Part shown: one piece after another, positions 17,545 through 26,604 of the stretch
Layout: each line of letters opens with the position of its first letter
Position numbering within the stretch: the first letter of the stretch is position 1
NCBI GenBank assembly: GCA_020725525.1
Contig: DYEX01000061.1
Coordinates: 1-64,000 of the forward strand
DNA: 64,000 bases
DNA from: Desulfovirgula sp.
GTDB taxonomy: Bacteria > Bacillota > Desulfotomaculia > Desulfotomaculales > Desulfovirgulaceae
Reading direction: 5' to 3'
The notes under the pieces: generated by a model
What the model was told of the DNA's origin: nothing
What the model saw: only the letters and a program-made list of their open reading frames with translations
Databases searched by the model: none
Program-made: the position numbers and the translations under genes

Positions 17545-18615
17545 TTGGCCCACGGCGGGGGCGCCCAGCAGAAAACTGAAGCCCCAACCCCAAGGCGATT
17601 GCAGGAAGCCAGGCGCAGGGGCCAGGTGCCGAAGAGCAGGGACTTTGCCGCGGCAGTAGTGCTCATGGCGGCTGTCATCCTGGCCTACCTTTTAAGGGGT
17701 CCGGCCATGGAAAACTGGCAGAAAGAGCTCACCTGGTATTTCAGCAACTGTCTGGCCTTTGATCTGGCACCCGAACACCTGCCCCGGGTAATTTACGATG
17801 TCGCCCGCGGGGCGATATGGATGTGCACGCCGTTTTTCCTGGTGCTCACCGGTGCAGCCCTGGCGGTGCACCTGGTGCAAACAGGCTTCATCTTTGCTCC
17901 GGAGGTGATCAAACCCAACCTGGAGCGGCTGAATCCGGTCAGCGGCCTTTCCCGCATGTTCAGCCTGCGCACCCTGGTGGAGCTGGGTAAAAGCATCCTT
18001 AAGGTAACGGTGGTGGCGGGGGTCAGTTACCTGGTGGTCAAAGCGCACCTGCATGAGCTGCTGCTGGTTTTTCACCGTCCCCCCCAGGCGGCCTTCAGTA
18101 CGGTGACCTGCGTCATGCTGGCGGCGGCCGCAGCCGCGGGCGGTACCTTCCTGCTCCTGGCGGTAATTGACCTCTTCTACCAGCGGTGGGAATATATGCG
18201 CAGCATGCGCATGACCAAACAGGAGGTAAAGGATGAACTCAAACAGACTGAAGGAGACCCGCTCATCAAAAGCTGGCAAAGGCGCCGCCAGCGGCAGATC
18301 CTGCTCAACCGTATCCGGCAGGAAGTGCCCCGGGCCACGGTGGTAATCACCAACCCCACCCACCTGGCGGTAGCCCTGCGCTACGACGAAAAGGAAATGT
18401 CCGCTCCCCAGGTGGTGGCCAAAGGAGCCGGGGACCTGGCCCGCCGCATCCGGGAACTGGCTGCCGGGCATAAAGTACCAATCATACATAATCCCGAAGT
18501 GGCCCGGACCCTTTACCACCAGGTGGAAATCGGGCAGGAAATCCCGGTGGAGCTCTACCAGGCCGTGGCCCAGATCCTGGCCCTGGTCTACCGCCTGAAA
18601 AAACGGCCGGTGTAA
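17545..18615 (+). CDS. flhB: Flagellar export switch protein FlhB
   Basis: FlhB controls the export substrate switch from hook to filament proteins. The 356-residue product has the basic N terminus KTEAPTPRRLQEARRRGQVPKS, four membrane segments, and a cytoplasmic domain with the autocleavage motif NPTH at about 270-273 in VVITNPTHLAVALRYD. All parts are intact. Start is TTG 17545 with AGAGGGG about 8 bases upstream. Confidence 0.96.
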   Translation: MAHGGGAQQKTEAPTPRRLQEARRRGQVPKSRDFAAAVVLMAAVILAYLLRGPAMENWQKELTWYFSNCLAFDLAPEHLPRVIYDVARGAIWMCTPFFLVLTGAALAVHLVQTGFIFAPEVIKPNLERLNPVSGLSRMFSLRTLVELGKSILKVTVVAGVSYLVVKAHLHELLLVFHRPPQAAFSTVTCVMLAAAAAAGGTFLLLAVIDLFYQRWEYMRSMRMTKQEVKDELKQTEGDPLIKSWQRRRQRQILLNRIRQEVPRATVVITNPTHLAVALRYDEKEMSAPQVVAKGAGDLARRIRELAAGHKVPIIHNPEVARTLYHQVEIGQEIPVELYQAVAQILALVYRLKKRPV

Positions 18616-18633
18616 GTTAAGGAGGGACAAACC

Positions 18634-20709
18634 ATGCCCGCACCCGGCACAACCTTGAGATCACAATTGAAACGCAACACCGACCTGCTTATCGCCGGCC
18701 TGATCGTGGGCATCGTGCTGATGATCATCATCCCCATGCCCCCCAGGGCCCTGGACGTACTGCTTTCCATCAGCATCACCCTGGGGCTGGTGATCCTGCT
18801 GATTACCATGTTCACCACCGAGCCCCTGCAGTTTTCCATCTTTCCGGCCCTCTTGCTGGTAACCACCCTCTACCGGCTGGCCCTGAACATCTCCTCCACC
18901 CGGCTGATCCTGGGGCAGGGCTACGCGGGCAACGTCATCGACGCCTTCGGGCACTTTGTGGCCGGGGGCAATTACGTGGTGGGATTCATCGTTTTCATCA
19001 TCATCACCGTAATCCAGTTTGTAGTAATCACCAGCGGTGCCGGCCGGGTGGCCGAGGTGGCTGCCCGGTTCACCCTGGATGCCATGCCCGGCAAGCAGAT
19101 GAGCATTGATGCTGACTTCAACTCCGGCCTGATCACCGAGGCCGAGGCCCGGGAAAGGCGCAGGAGGCTGCAGCGGGAGGCCGATTTCTACGGTGCCATG
19201 GACGGTGCCAGTAAATTTGTGCGGGGGGACGCCATCGCCGGCATCATCATCACCCTGATCAACATCCTGGGGGGCATTGCCATCGGTACCCTGCAGATGG
19301 GCATGCCCGTGTCCGAAGCCCTGCGCACCTTCACCGTGCTTACCATCGGCGACGGGCTGGTGACCCAGGTGCCTTCGGTGCTCATCTCCACCGCCGCCGG
19401 CATCCTGGTCACCAGGGCCTCCTCTGATGCCAGCTTCGGCACGGACATCTCCCGGCAGTTTACCGGTTTTCCCCGGATCCTCTACCTGGTGGCAGGGATC
19501 CTCTTCGTCCTGGGATGCATCCCGGCCATGCCCAATATCCTTTTCCTTTTGCTCTCGGGGATCAGTTTCCTCGCCGGCAGAAGCCTGGTGCAGGAAAGGC
19601 AAAGGGAGGAGGCCCGCCGGCAGGAGGCCCGGGCGCGGCAGCAGGTGCAGGAAACCCGCCGGGAACCGGAAAACGTGACCACCTACTTCCAGGTGGACCC
19701 CCTGCAAATTGAAATCGGCTACAACCTCATTCCCCTGACCGACGAGTCCCAGGGCGGGGATCTGCTGCACCGGCTGGCGGCGGTGCGCCGGCAGTGCGCC
19801 ATAGAAATGGGTATTTACGTGCGGCCCATCCGTATCCGGGACAACCTGCAGCTGGCCCCCAACGCCTATGTCTTTAAAATCCGGGGGGAACAAACCGCCA
19901 GTGGAGAATTGATGCCCGGCTACTACCTGGCGATGGATCCCACGGGCCAGGCTACCGGTATACCCGGCATACCCACCACCGAACCCACCTTCGGCCTGCC
20001 GGCCTGGTGGGTGCCGGCCGGTGAAAAGGAAAGGCTGGAGCTGGCCGGGCTTACAGTGGTGGATCCTTCCACCGTTATGGTTACCCACCTGACGGAATTC
20101 ATCAAGGCCCACGCCCACGAGCTGCTGGGCCGCCAGGAAGTGAAGGAACTTCTGGAAGCCATCAAGGAAAAGGACCCGGCGGTGGTGGAAGAACTGGTTC
20201 CCGATCTGCTGACCCTGGGCGAAGTGCAGAAGGTGCTGCAAAATCTCCTGCAGGAAAGGGTGCCCATCAGGGATCTGGTGACCATTTGCGAGGCCCTGGC
20301 CGATGGAGCCCGCTTAAACCGGGATAACGATTTTCTTACCGAACACGTGCGCAGCCGTCTTTCCCGCACCATCAGCCGGCTCTACCTGACGCCCGAAAAC
20401 AAGCTGGCCGTACTCACCCTGCACCCCCGGCTGGAGCAAACCATCACGGATTCCATCCAGCAGACCCAGATCGGGGCCTACCCGGTGCTGGAACCCGGGC
20501 TGGCCAGAAAGATCCTGGAAAGGCTGCAGGAGCAGGCCGGAAAGATGAGCCTGAAGGGCCTGACCCCGGTGGTGCTCTGTTCGCCCCGGATAAGGCTGCC
20601 CTTCCGGCGGTTGATTGAACGCAGCCTGCCGGCAGTGGCCGTGTTATCCCTGAATGAAATCGCACCCGGTATCGAAGTGGAAGTGGTGGGGACGGTGATT
20701 GTGGAGTGA
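18634..20709 (+). CDS. flhA: Flagellar export protein FlhA
   Basis: Largest export-gate component, a nonameric ion-driven export engine. The 691-residue product has about eight N-terminal membrane segments with the conserved SISITLGLVILLITMF and the cytoplasmic FHIPEP-type loop region ARFTLDAMPGKQMSIDADFN and GAMDGASKFVRGDAIAGI. The C-terminal half is the large cytoplasmic cargo-binding domain. AAGGAGGGA precedes ATG by about 8 bases. Its last four bases GTGA contain the start of flhF. Confidence 0.97.
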   Translation: MPAPGTTLRSQLKRNTDLLIAGLIVGIVLMIIIPMPPRALDVLLSISITLGLVILLITMFTTEPLQFSIFPALLLVTTLYRLALNISSTRLILGQGYAGNVIDAFGHFVAGGNYVVGFIVFIIITVIQFVVITSGAGRVAEVAARFTLDAMPGKQMSIDADFNSGLITEAEARERRRRLQREADFYGAMDGASKFVRGDAIAGIIITLINILGGIAIGTLQMGMPVSEALRTFTVLTIGDGLVTQVPSVLISTAAGILVTRASSDASFGTDISRQFTGFPRILYLVAGILFVLGCIPAMPNILFLLLSGISFLAGRSLVQERQREEARRQEARARQQVQETRREPENVTTYFQVDPLQIEIGYNLIPLTDESQGGDLLHRLAAVRRQCAIEMGIYVRPIRIRDNLQLAPNAYVFKIRGEQTASGELMPGYYLAMDPTGQATGIPGIPTTEPTFGLPAWWVPAGEKERLELAGLTVVDPSTVMVTHLTEFIKAHAHELLGRQEVKELLEAIKEKDPAVVEELVPDLLTLGEVQKVLQNLLQERVPIRDLVTICEALADGARLNRDNDFLTEHVRSRLSRTISRLYLTPENKLAVLTLHPRLEQTITDSIQQTQIGAYPVLEPGLARKILERLQEQAGKMSLKGLTPVVLCSPRIRLPFRRLIERSLPAVAVLSLNEIAPGIEVEVVGTVIVE

Positions 20710-21986
20710 AAATTAAAAAATATATCGTCAGGGAAATGCAGGAAGCCATGCGCCTGATCAGGGAGGACATGGGACCCGATGCGGTGATTATCGGCAGCTA
20801 CCGCCTGCCCAGGAAGAGCATTTTTGATTTTTTCCGCCCGCCGCAGCTGGAAGTAACTGCGGCCCTGGACGAGCTGCCTGCGGCCCCCGCCCCGGCGGAA
20901 CTGCCTCCGGGAAGGCCGTCCGGGGCTGAGCCTCCTGCCCTGAGGGAAGTGGTAACTCCCGGGACGTTTCCCCCGCCTTCGACTACGCCCCCGGGGGTGC
21001 AGCGGACCCGGAGGGAAGGGGTGATGCTCCTGAGAGAAAGCATTTTCAACAAAGATGGCCCTGAACAAATATTACCTCCCGGTGTAAAAGCACTCGCAAA
21101 TTCAGGACCGGAAAAGGAGGAAAACAATCCCTCCCCCTTTAATATAATCCTGAGGCAACAGGAGGAAACCATGATGGACGGGGACGTTCTTGAAAGATGG
21201 CGCCGGCGCCTGCTGGACATGGAAGTGATGGAAGGAGTGGTGGAAGACCTTTTACGCGGTCTCGAGGTAAACGATACCACCGGGGACGGCGAAGACTTTT
21301 TGCTCCTGCAATTAAAGGGACGGCTGGCCTCCCTGGTGGAAGATGTTTATTCTGCACGGGACCACAGCAGCAAAATCCATGCCTTTATCGGCCCCACGGG
21401 AGCCGGCAAAACCACCACCCTGGCCAAGCTGGCCACCAGGCAGGCCCTTTTCGACCAGAAAAAAATAGCGCTAATCGCCGTATATAGCCACTACTTCGGG
21501 GTGGTGGAGGAACTGAAATTTTACGGCCAGACCATCGGCGTGCCTGTAGAAGTGGTGATGACCCCGGCGGAACTGGCATCGGCAGTGGAAGCCCATCAAG
21601 ACAAGGAGGCCGTTTTCATCGATACCGAGGGCATTTCCTGCCGCAATGCCAGCCAGCTGCTCAAGTTAAAGGGGTTCATGGACGCCCTGCCGCCGTCCCG
21701 CCGGATTTTCCTGGTCCTGAGCGCCACCACCCGCAACCGGGATCTTTTACATATGGCCCGGGAATTTGCCCGGGTGGGATATTCGGATTTCATTTTTACC
21801 AAACTGGACGAAACCCAGACCCGGGGAGGAGCGTTAAACCTGATCCACCAGATGCGCCGTCCACTGGCCTACGTTACCGGCGGGCAGAATGTCCCCGACG
21901 ATATTGCCGGCATGACCCCCCGGCTGCTGGCCACCCTTCTCCTGGAGGGGGGCGAAAACAATGTGGGGGCGGGCTTCCGGGGCTAA
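20706..21986 (+). CDS. flhF: Flagellar GTPase FlhF
   Basis: SRP-type GTPase that sets flagellar position and number. The 426-residue product starts MKIKKYIVREMQEAMRLIRE, has a basic/proline-rich linker region, and an NG domain with the P-loop GPTGAGKTTT from residue 229, the DTEG motif (in place of the usual DTAG) and TKLDET. Start is GTG 20706, overlapping the flhA stop. The end overlaps flhG by 26 bases. Confidence 0.95.
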   Translation: MKIKKYIVREMQEAMRLIREDMGPDAVIIGSYRLPRKSIFDFFRPPQLEVTAALDELPAAPAPAELPPGRPSGAEPPALREVVTPGTFPPPSTTPPGVQRTRREGVMLLRESIFNKDGPEQILPPGVKALANSGPEKEENNPSPFNIILRQQEETMMDGDVLERWRRRLLDMEVMEGVVEDLLRGLEVNDTTGDGEDFLLLQLKGRLASLVEDVYSARDHSSKIHAFIGPTGAGKTTTLAKLATRQALFDQKKIALIAVYSHYFGVVEELKFYGQTIGVPVEVVMTPAELASAVEAHQDKEAVFIDTEGISCRNASQLLKLKGFMDALPPSRRIFLVLSATTRNRDLLHMAREFARVGYSDFIFTKLDETQTRGGALNLIHQMRRPLAYVTGGQNVPDDIAGMTPRLLATLLLEGGENNVGAGFRG

Positions 21987-22893
21987 AGGGGGGCGCATCT
22001 TCGGCCGCGTCCCGGGCGGCAGCCCCATGGCAGGCGTAAACCCGGATGAAGACGTGGTCCCGCCGGCGGAGTCCCGGGCTGCCGTGGCCCGGGTCATCGC
22101 CGTCACCAGCGGCAAAGGTGGGGTGGGCAAAAGCAACCTGACGGTAAACCTGGGCCTGGCCCTGGCCGCTTTAAACCAGCGGGTGATTATCCTGGACGCA
22201 GACCTGGGCCTGGCCAATGTGGAAGTGCTCCTGGGAATAAGTCCTCCCTGTACCCTCTACGACTGCCTCTACAGGGACCGGGATATCCGGGAAGTGCTGG
22301 TGCCCGCTCCGGGAGGAGTGCAGTTCATTTCCGGCGGTTCCGGTTTTCTGGAACTGGCCAACCTGGACCGGGCCCGCTGGCAAAGGCTGCTTTCATCCCT
22401 GGCCCTTCTGGACAACCTGGCCGATTTCATTCTCATCGATACCGGGGCGGGTCTTTCCAAAAATGTGCTGGGCTTTCTGGTTGCCGCCGGGGAAGTAATT
22501 GTGGTCATTACCCCTGAACCCACCTCCCTCACGGACGGTTACAGCATGATTAAGGTACTGGCGCGCTTCAAGGTCCACCGGGAGGTGCTGCTTGCAGTCA
22601 ACCGGGCCGGCAGCGAACAGGAGGCCCGGGCTACCGTCCGCCGGGTGGAAATGGTGGCCGACCGTTTTCTGGGCCTGCCGGTCGTCTACCTGGGTGCCAT
22701 TAATGAGGACCGGGCGGTGATCCGGGCCGTGCGGAACCAGAGGCCTTTTTTCCTGGCAGAGCCCCGCTCCCAGCCCGCCATAAGTGTAGCCGCCATGGCC
22801 CGCTGCCTCACCGGCGGCGGGTCCCGGGAGGAACCGCCCCGGCCGGGATTACGAGGTTTTGTGCAACGCCTGGCCAGGTTATTTGACCGTTAG
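21961..22893 (+). CDS. flhG: MinD-like ATPase FlhG (FleN)
   Basis: ParA/MinD family ATPase that works with FlhF to control flagellar number and place. The 310-residue product has the deviant Walker A SGKGGVGKSN at about 50-59, LDADLGLANVEVLLG and DTGAGLSKNVLGF. The N-terminal extension (about 45 residues) is of the kind that activates FlhF in Bacillus. GGAGGGGGG 9 bases before ATG 21961 decides the start inside flhF. Confidence 0.94.
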   Translation: MWGRASGAKGGRIFGRVPGGSPMAGVNPDEDVVPPAESRAAVARVIAVTSGKGGVGKSNLTVNLGLALAALNQRVIILDADLGLANVEVLLGISPPCTLYDCLYRDRDIREVLVPAPGGVQFISGGSGFLELANLDRARWQRLLSSLALLDNLADFILIDTGAGLSKNVLGFLVAAGEVIVVITPEPTSLTDGYSMIKVLARFKVHREVLLAVNRAGSEQEARATVRRVEMVADRFLGLPVVYLGAINEDRAVIRAVRNQRPFFLAEPRSQPAISVAAMARCLTGGGSREEPPRPGLRGFVQRLARLFDR

Positions 22894-22919
22894 GGAAACT
22901 GTACGGGAGGTCACTCATA

Positions 22920-23558
22920 TTGTTGGACCAGCTCAGGATAAACCAGAAGATACAGGTGGCAAGGGAGGGGGAAAGGGACTGGTATGCCTCCACCATCCAG
23001 GACATCAAAGGCGGTGAACTGCACATCGCCATGCCCCGCCTGCGGGGGGATGTGCTCGTCCTGACGCCGGGCGATAATGTGAAGGTCCGTTTTTTCGACG
23101 AAAATGCCAGCTTCATTTTCCCCGCCCGCTACCTGGGGCGTACCATAGAAGCCATTCCCCTTTACCGCCTGGCTCCCACGGGCGATTGCCAGCGGGTGCA
23201 ACAGCGCCAGCATGTGCGTTTGAAGACTGTCCTTGAGGTCCACTACGCCCATCCTCCGGAGAAAAACCGCCGCCCCCGGTACAAAAAAGCCTTTACGGTG
23301 GACATCAGTGGCGGGGGTATGCTTCTGGCCATAGACGAACCGGTCCTGCCCGGCAGGGAACTGCTGGTGGAGTTCAACCTGCCCCTGCGCACCGGTGCCC
23401 GGAAGATGGAACTCCGGGGCCGGGTGGTGCGTCTTCAGGAAAGGGAAAAGTCAAAATACCACGTGGCCCTGGAGTTTGTGGACATTACAACCGCCCAGCA
23501 GGATCTGATCATGCGCTACATTTTCCAGTGCATGGCCGAACAGGCTTGGCTGCGCTAG
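22920..23558 (+). CDS. PilZ-domain cyclic-di-GMP receptor (YcgR-like)
   Basis: A 212-residue protein with an N-terminal YcgR-type beta domain (about 1-90) and a C-terminal PilZ domain. Both PilZ ligand motifs are intact: RQHVR (96-100, RxxxR) and DISGGG (128-133, DxSxxG). Such proteins bind cyclic-di-GMP and brake or jam the flagellar motor (YcgR, YpfA/DgrA-type). It lies between flhG and fliA in the riboswitch-controlled operon, so the second messenger should act on both expression and function. Start is TTG 22920 after GGGAGGTC. Confidence 0.92.
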   Translation: MLDQLRINQKIQVAREGERDWYASTIQDIKGGELHIAMPRLRGDVLVLTPGDNVKVRFFDENASFIFPARYLGRTIEAIPLYRLAPTGDCQRVQQRQHVRLKTVLEVHYAHPPEKNRRPRYKKAFTVDISGGGMLLAIDEPVLPGRELLVEFNLPLRTGARKMELRGRVVRLQEREKSKYHVALEFVDITTAQQDLIMRYIFQCMAEQAWLR

Positions 23559-23569
23559 GATGTGAGAGC

Positions 23570-24322
23570 GTGGGTAATAAGGAGAAGCTCTGGCAGGAGT
23601 ACAAGCGAACGAAGAGCCCGGAAATCCGCCACCAGCTCATTCTGTCTTATCTCTGGCTGGTCAAGTACCTGGCCGGCCGGCTGGCCGTCAAGCTGCCTGC
23701 GTGCATGAGCCAGGAGGACCTGGAAAGCTGTGGTGTTTTTGGATTAATAGAAGCAATCGACAAATACGACCCCGATATGGGGTGCGATTTTGAAGCCTAC
23801 GCCAGTATCCGGGTGCGGGGAGCCATGCTGGACGAAGTACGCCGGGCTAACTGGATGCCCCGCACCCTGTGGTACAAGCTGCAGCGGCTCAGGGCTACCC
23901 GGGAGAGACTGGAAAACCTGCACCAGGAAAAGGTATCTATGGAGGCAGTGGCCCGGGAAATGGGTATCACCCGGGCCGAAGTGCACTACCTGGACAACCA
24001 GTTGTACCGCCTGTTCACCCTTTCCCTGGATGAAATGGTGGCCACGGGCAACGGTGAGCCCGTCCGGCTGGGGGACCTGTTGCCCGACGAAACCAGCCCC
24101 GACCCCCTGGACCGCATCACCGAGGAGGAAAACAAGGAACTTCTGGCCCGCGCCGTGGCCAGCCTGCCGGAAAAGGATCAGCTGGTGCTGGCCCTGTATT
24201 ACCAGGAGGGGCTGACCTTAAAGGAAATCGGGGCCGTGCTGGAAGTTTCCGAATCAAGGGTATGCCAGCTGCACAGCCGGGCCATCAACCGCCTGCGCAA
24301 AAAGCTGGCAGAATTAAGCTGA
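23570..24322 (+). CDS. fliA: Flagellar sigma factor FliA (sigma-D/sigma-28)
   Basis: RNA polymerase sigma factor for late flagellar and chemotaxis genes. The 250-residue product has regions 2 (ESCGVFGLIEAIDKYDPDMG and FEAYASIRVRGAMLDEVRR), 3 (MEAVAREMGITRAEV) and 4 (LTLKEIGAVLEVSESRVCQLHSRAINRLR). GTG 23570 gives the usual length and follows AGGATGTGAG; an earlier start would overlap the PilZ gene. Targets such as flagellin are not in the window, and no clear sigma-28 promoter was seen here. Confidence 0.95.
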   Translation: MGNKEKLWQEYKRTKSPEIRHQLILSYLWLVKYLAGRLAVKLPACMSQEDLESCGVFGLIEAIDKYDPDMGCDFEAYASIRVRGAMLDEVRRANWMPRTLWYKLQRLRATRERLENLHQEKVSMEAVAREMGITRAEVHYLDNQLYRLFTLSLDEMVATGNGEPVRLGDLLPDETSPDPLDRITEEENKELLARAVASLPEKDQLVLALYYQEGLTLKEIGAVLEVSESRVCQLHSRAINRLRKKLAELS

Positions 24323-24391
24323 TAAATTTTGAAAATCCGCATCGATGGCAATCACTAAATCTCCAACACTTTTTAGGGAGGAACTCCAATC

Positions 24392-25162
24392 ATGATCCGT
24401 GGCATTTATACGGCCGCTTCCGGCCTGGGCGTACAGCAGGCCCGGCTGGACGTGCTGGCCAACAACCTGGCCAACGCCTCCACCAGCGGCTTCAAGGCAG
24501 ACGGCGTCATTCAAAAACCTTTTCCCGAACTCCTGCTGGTGGAACAGCAGGACCGGGGACCCGCGGCCACTGGATCCCGCTGGCGCTATGTGGGCGTAAC
24601 CAATCAGGGTGCAGCAGTCACCCGGGTGGTAACCAATTTTTCCCCGGGTCCCCTCAAAGCCACGGGCAAAAACACCCACCTGGCCCTGGCCACCGCCAAT
24701 ACATTTCTGGTGGTCCAAACACCCCAGGGGGAACGTTACACCCGGGACGGCGACCTGGCGATAGATGGCGAGGGCTACCTGGTGGATTCCCGGGGCAACC
24801 GGGTGCTGGGAGAAACCGGCCCGGTGCAGGTGGAGAACGATGATTTCCGCATTACTGCCGGGGGAGAAATCATTTTGCCCGGACAGGGAACAATAGACCG
24901 CCTGCGTATTGTACAATTTGCCGATCTCAGCCTGCTGGCCAAAACCGGAGACAACTACTATACGGCTCCGGCCGGTAGCGCCCAACCGGCGGCCAATCCC
25001 GAAGTGCGCCAGGGCTATCTCGAAGGGGCCAATGTAGATCCCGCCGCTTCCATGGTGCAGCTGGTCAGCGCCATCCGTTCCTACGAGGCCAACCAGCGCC
25101 TGCTCCAGGCCCAGGACCAGCTTCTGGATCTGGCGGTCAACCGGGTGGGAGCGCTGCGGTAA
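24392..25162 (+). CDS. flgF: Flagellar rod protein FlgF-like (FlhO)
   Basis: A 256-residue axial protein of the distal rod. It has LDVLANNLANASTSGFKADG near residue 22, the middle RYTRDGDLAIDGEGYLVDSRG, and the C-terminal GYLEGANVDPAASMVQLVSA with the YEANQRLLQAQ helix. It pairs with the following flgG-like gene as FlhO/FlhP do in Bacillus. TAGGGAGGAA gives a good ribosome site before ATG. Confidence 0.88.
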   Translation: MIRGIYTAASGLGVQQARLDVLANNLANASTSGFKADGVIQKPFPELLLVEQQDRGPAATGSRWRYVGVTNQGAAVTRVVTNFSPGPLKATGKNTHLALATANTFLVVQTPQGERYTRDGDLAIDGEGYLVDSRGNRVLGETGPVQVENDDFRITAGGEIILPGQGTIDRLRIVQFADLSLLAKTGDNYYTAPAGSAQPAANPEVRQGYLEGANVDPAASMVQLVSAIRSYEANQRLLQAQDQLLDLAVNRVGALR

Positions 25163-25229
25163 CGCCTTTCCTTCACATAGAAACGGCCTGCCGTCCGGGC
25201 GATAAGACATATCTTAATGAGGTGATCCC

Positions 25230-26030
25230 ATGCTGCGAGCCCTTTCAACCGGTGCTGCGGGGCTGACTGCCCAGCAAATCCGCCTGGACACCTGTGCCAA
25301 TAACCTGGCCAACATCAACACATACGGCTACAAAAAGCAGGGAGTCAGTTTCGCCGACCTGCTCTACCAGGAAATGGGCCGGGAAGGTATACCCGCCGAA
25401 AGGAAAGCCCCGCCGGGAGCAAACACCCCCGGCCCCACGCCCCCGGAGGGAAGCGGTGTGCGGGTGGCCGCCGTTTCCCGGGATTTTTGCCCCGGCAGCC
25501 TGATCCGTACCGGCCGGCCGCTTGATGTGGCCATCCAGGGCAAAGGTTTTTTCCGGGTGCGTCTTCCCGGCGGCGCATACGCCTACACCAGAGCCGGCAT
25601 GCTGACCGTGGATGCAGACGGCCGCCTGATCACCCAGCAGGGCTATCCCCTGGAACCGGAAATAATTTTGCCCCCCGGATATCAGTCCGTCACCCTTCAC
25701 TCCGACGGGCGGGTGACGATAATAAACAGTGATCGGCAACAGGAAGAGGTAGGCCGGCTCGCCCTTTACTCCTTTACCAATCCGGCGGGTCTTGCCGCCC
25801 GGGGAGAAAACCTTTACCTGCCCACGGCAGCCAGTGGCGAACCGGTGGAATATTACCCGGGAACCGGCGGCGCGGGTACTTTAATTCAGGGTTGTTTGGA
25901 GGCCTCCAACGTAGACCTGACGATCGAGTTAACCAGCCTTATTGAAGCCCAGCGCATCTACCAGCTGAATTTACGGGTAATCAGCTCGGCTGATGAAATG
26001 TGGAGTATGGCCAATAACCTGCGCAAATAA
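25230..26030 (+). CDS. flgG: Flagellar rod protein FlgG-like (FlhP)
   Basis: A 266-residue distal rod protein. Conserved features are LDTCANNLANINTYGYKKQG, GRPLDVAIQGKGFFRV and the C-terminal GCLEASNVDLTIELTSLIEA followed by QRIYQLNLRVISSADEMW. It starts 67 bases after the flgF-like gene with ATGAGGTGATCC as its ribosome site. It completes the set of rod genes in the operon. Confidence 0.88.
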   Translation: MLRALSTGAAGLTAQQIRLDTCANNLANINTYGYKKQGVSFADLLYQEMGREGIPAERKAPPGANTPGPTPPEGSGVRVAAVSRDFCPGSLIRTGRPLDVAIQGKGFFRVRLPGGAYAYTRAGMLTVDADGRLITQQGYPLEPEIILPPGYQSVTLHSDGRVTIINSDRQQEEVGRLALYSFTNPAGLAARGENLYLPTAASGEPVEYYPGTGGAGTLIQGCLEASNVDLTIELTSLIEAQRIYQLNLRVISSADEMWSMANNLRK

Positions 26031-26093
26031 AAGGGGTAGCCGGTCCGGGGCAGCCGAGAAACCCCGGCAGGCAGTCTCAAAAGGAGGACTGGA

Positions 26094-26603
26094 ATGGAGC
26101 CGGCCAAGGTCGCCAGCGACCCTGTGGAAATACAGGTCGGCATAGCCGACTATAAAATTGGCAGGGACCCGGCCCGGCTGATTACCCTGGGTCTGGGTTC
26201 CTGCGTGGGGGTCAGCCTTTACGATCCCGTGCTTAAACTGGGCGGGCTTTTACACCTGATGCTCCCCGACAGCACCCAGTTCAGCAACGTCACCAAGCCG
26301 GCCAAGTTTGCCGATCTGGGCATACCGCTATTGATCGACGAAATGAAAAAACACGGCGCCCAATTATCCCGCCTGCAGGCCAAGCTGGTGGGGGGAGCCC
26401 AGATGTTCTCCGGCCTGGACAACAAAATGGTTTTGAACATCGGGCAGCGCAATGTGGAAAAGGCCCGGGCGTTGTTAAAGGACGCGGGTATTCCCATTCT
26501 GGCGGAAGAAGTGGGAGGCAACCGGGGACGGACCATGATTTTCGACACCAGCAACGGCAAGGTGAGCATCCGCATGCTGGGGAGCAAATTGAAGGTGATC
26601 TGA
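26094..26603 (+). CDS. cheD: Chemoreceptor glutamine deamidase CheD
   Basis: CheD deamidates glutamines in chemoreceptors and, bound to CheC, tunes adaptation. The 169-residue product keeps the catalytic triad with family spacing: Thr31, Cys37 (GLGSCVGVSLYD) and His54 (LLHLMLPDS). The C-terminal segment GGNRGRTMIFDTSNGKVSIR is also typical. AAAGGAGG lies 9 bases before ATG. cheR follows after one base. Confidence 0.95.
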   Translation: MEPAKVASDPVEIQVGIADYKIGRDPARLITLGLGSCVGVSLYDPVLKLGGLLHLMLPDSTQFSNVTKPAKFADLGIPLLIDEMKKHGAQLSRLQAKLVGGAQMFSGLDNKMVLNIGQRNVEKARALLKDAGIPILAEEVGGNRGRTMIFDTSNGKVSIRMLGSKLKVI

Positions 26604-26604
26604 G

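Noticed and set aside
18661-20241. A 526-codon open frame antisense to flhA, and similar long antisense frames over fliI, fliG and flhB
   Set aside because: The frames arise from GC-rich third positions of the real genes. Their products are Gly/His/Gln-rich without known motifs or ribosome sites.
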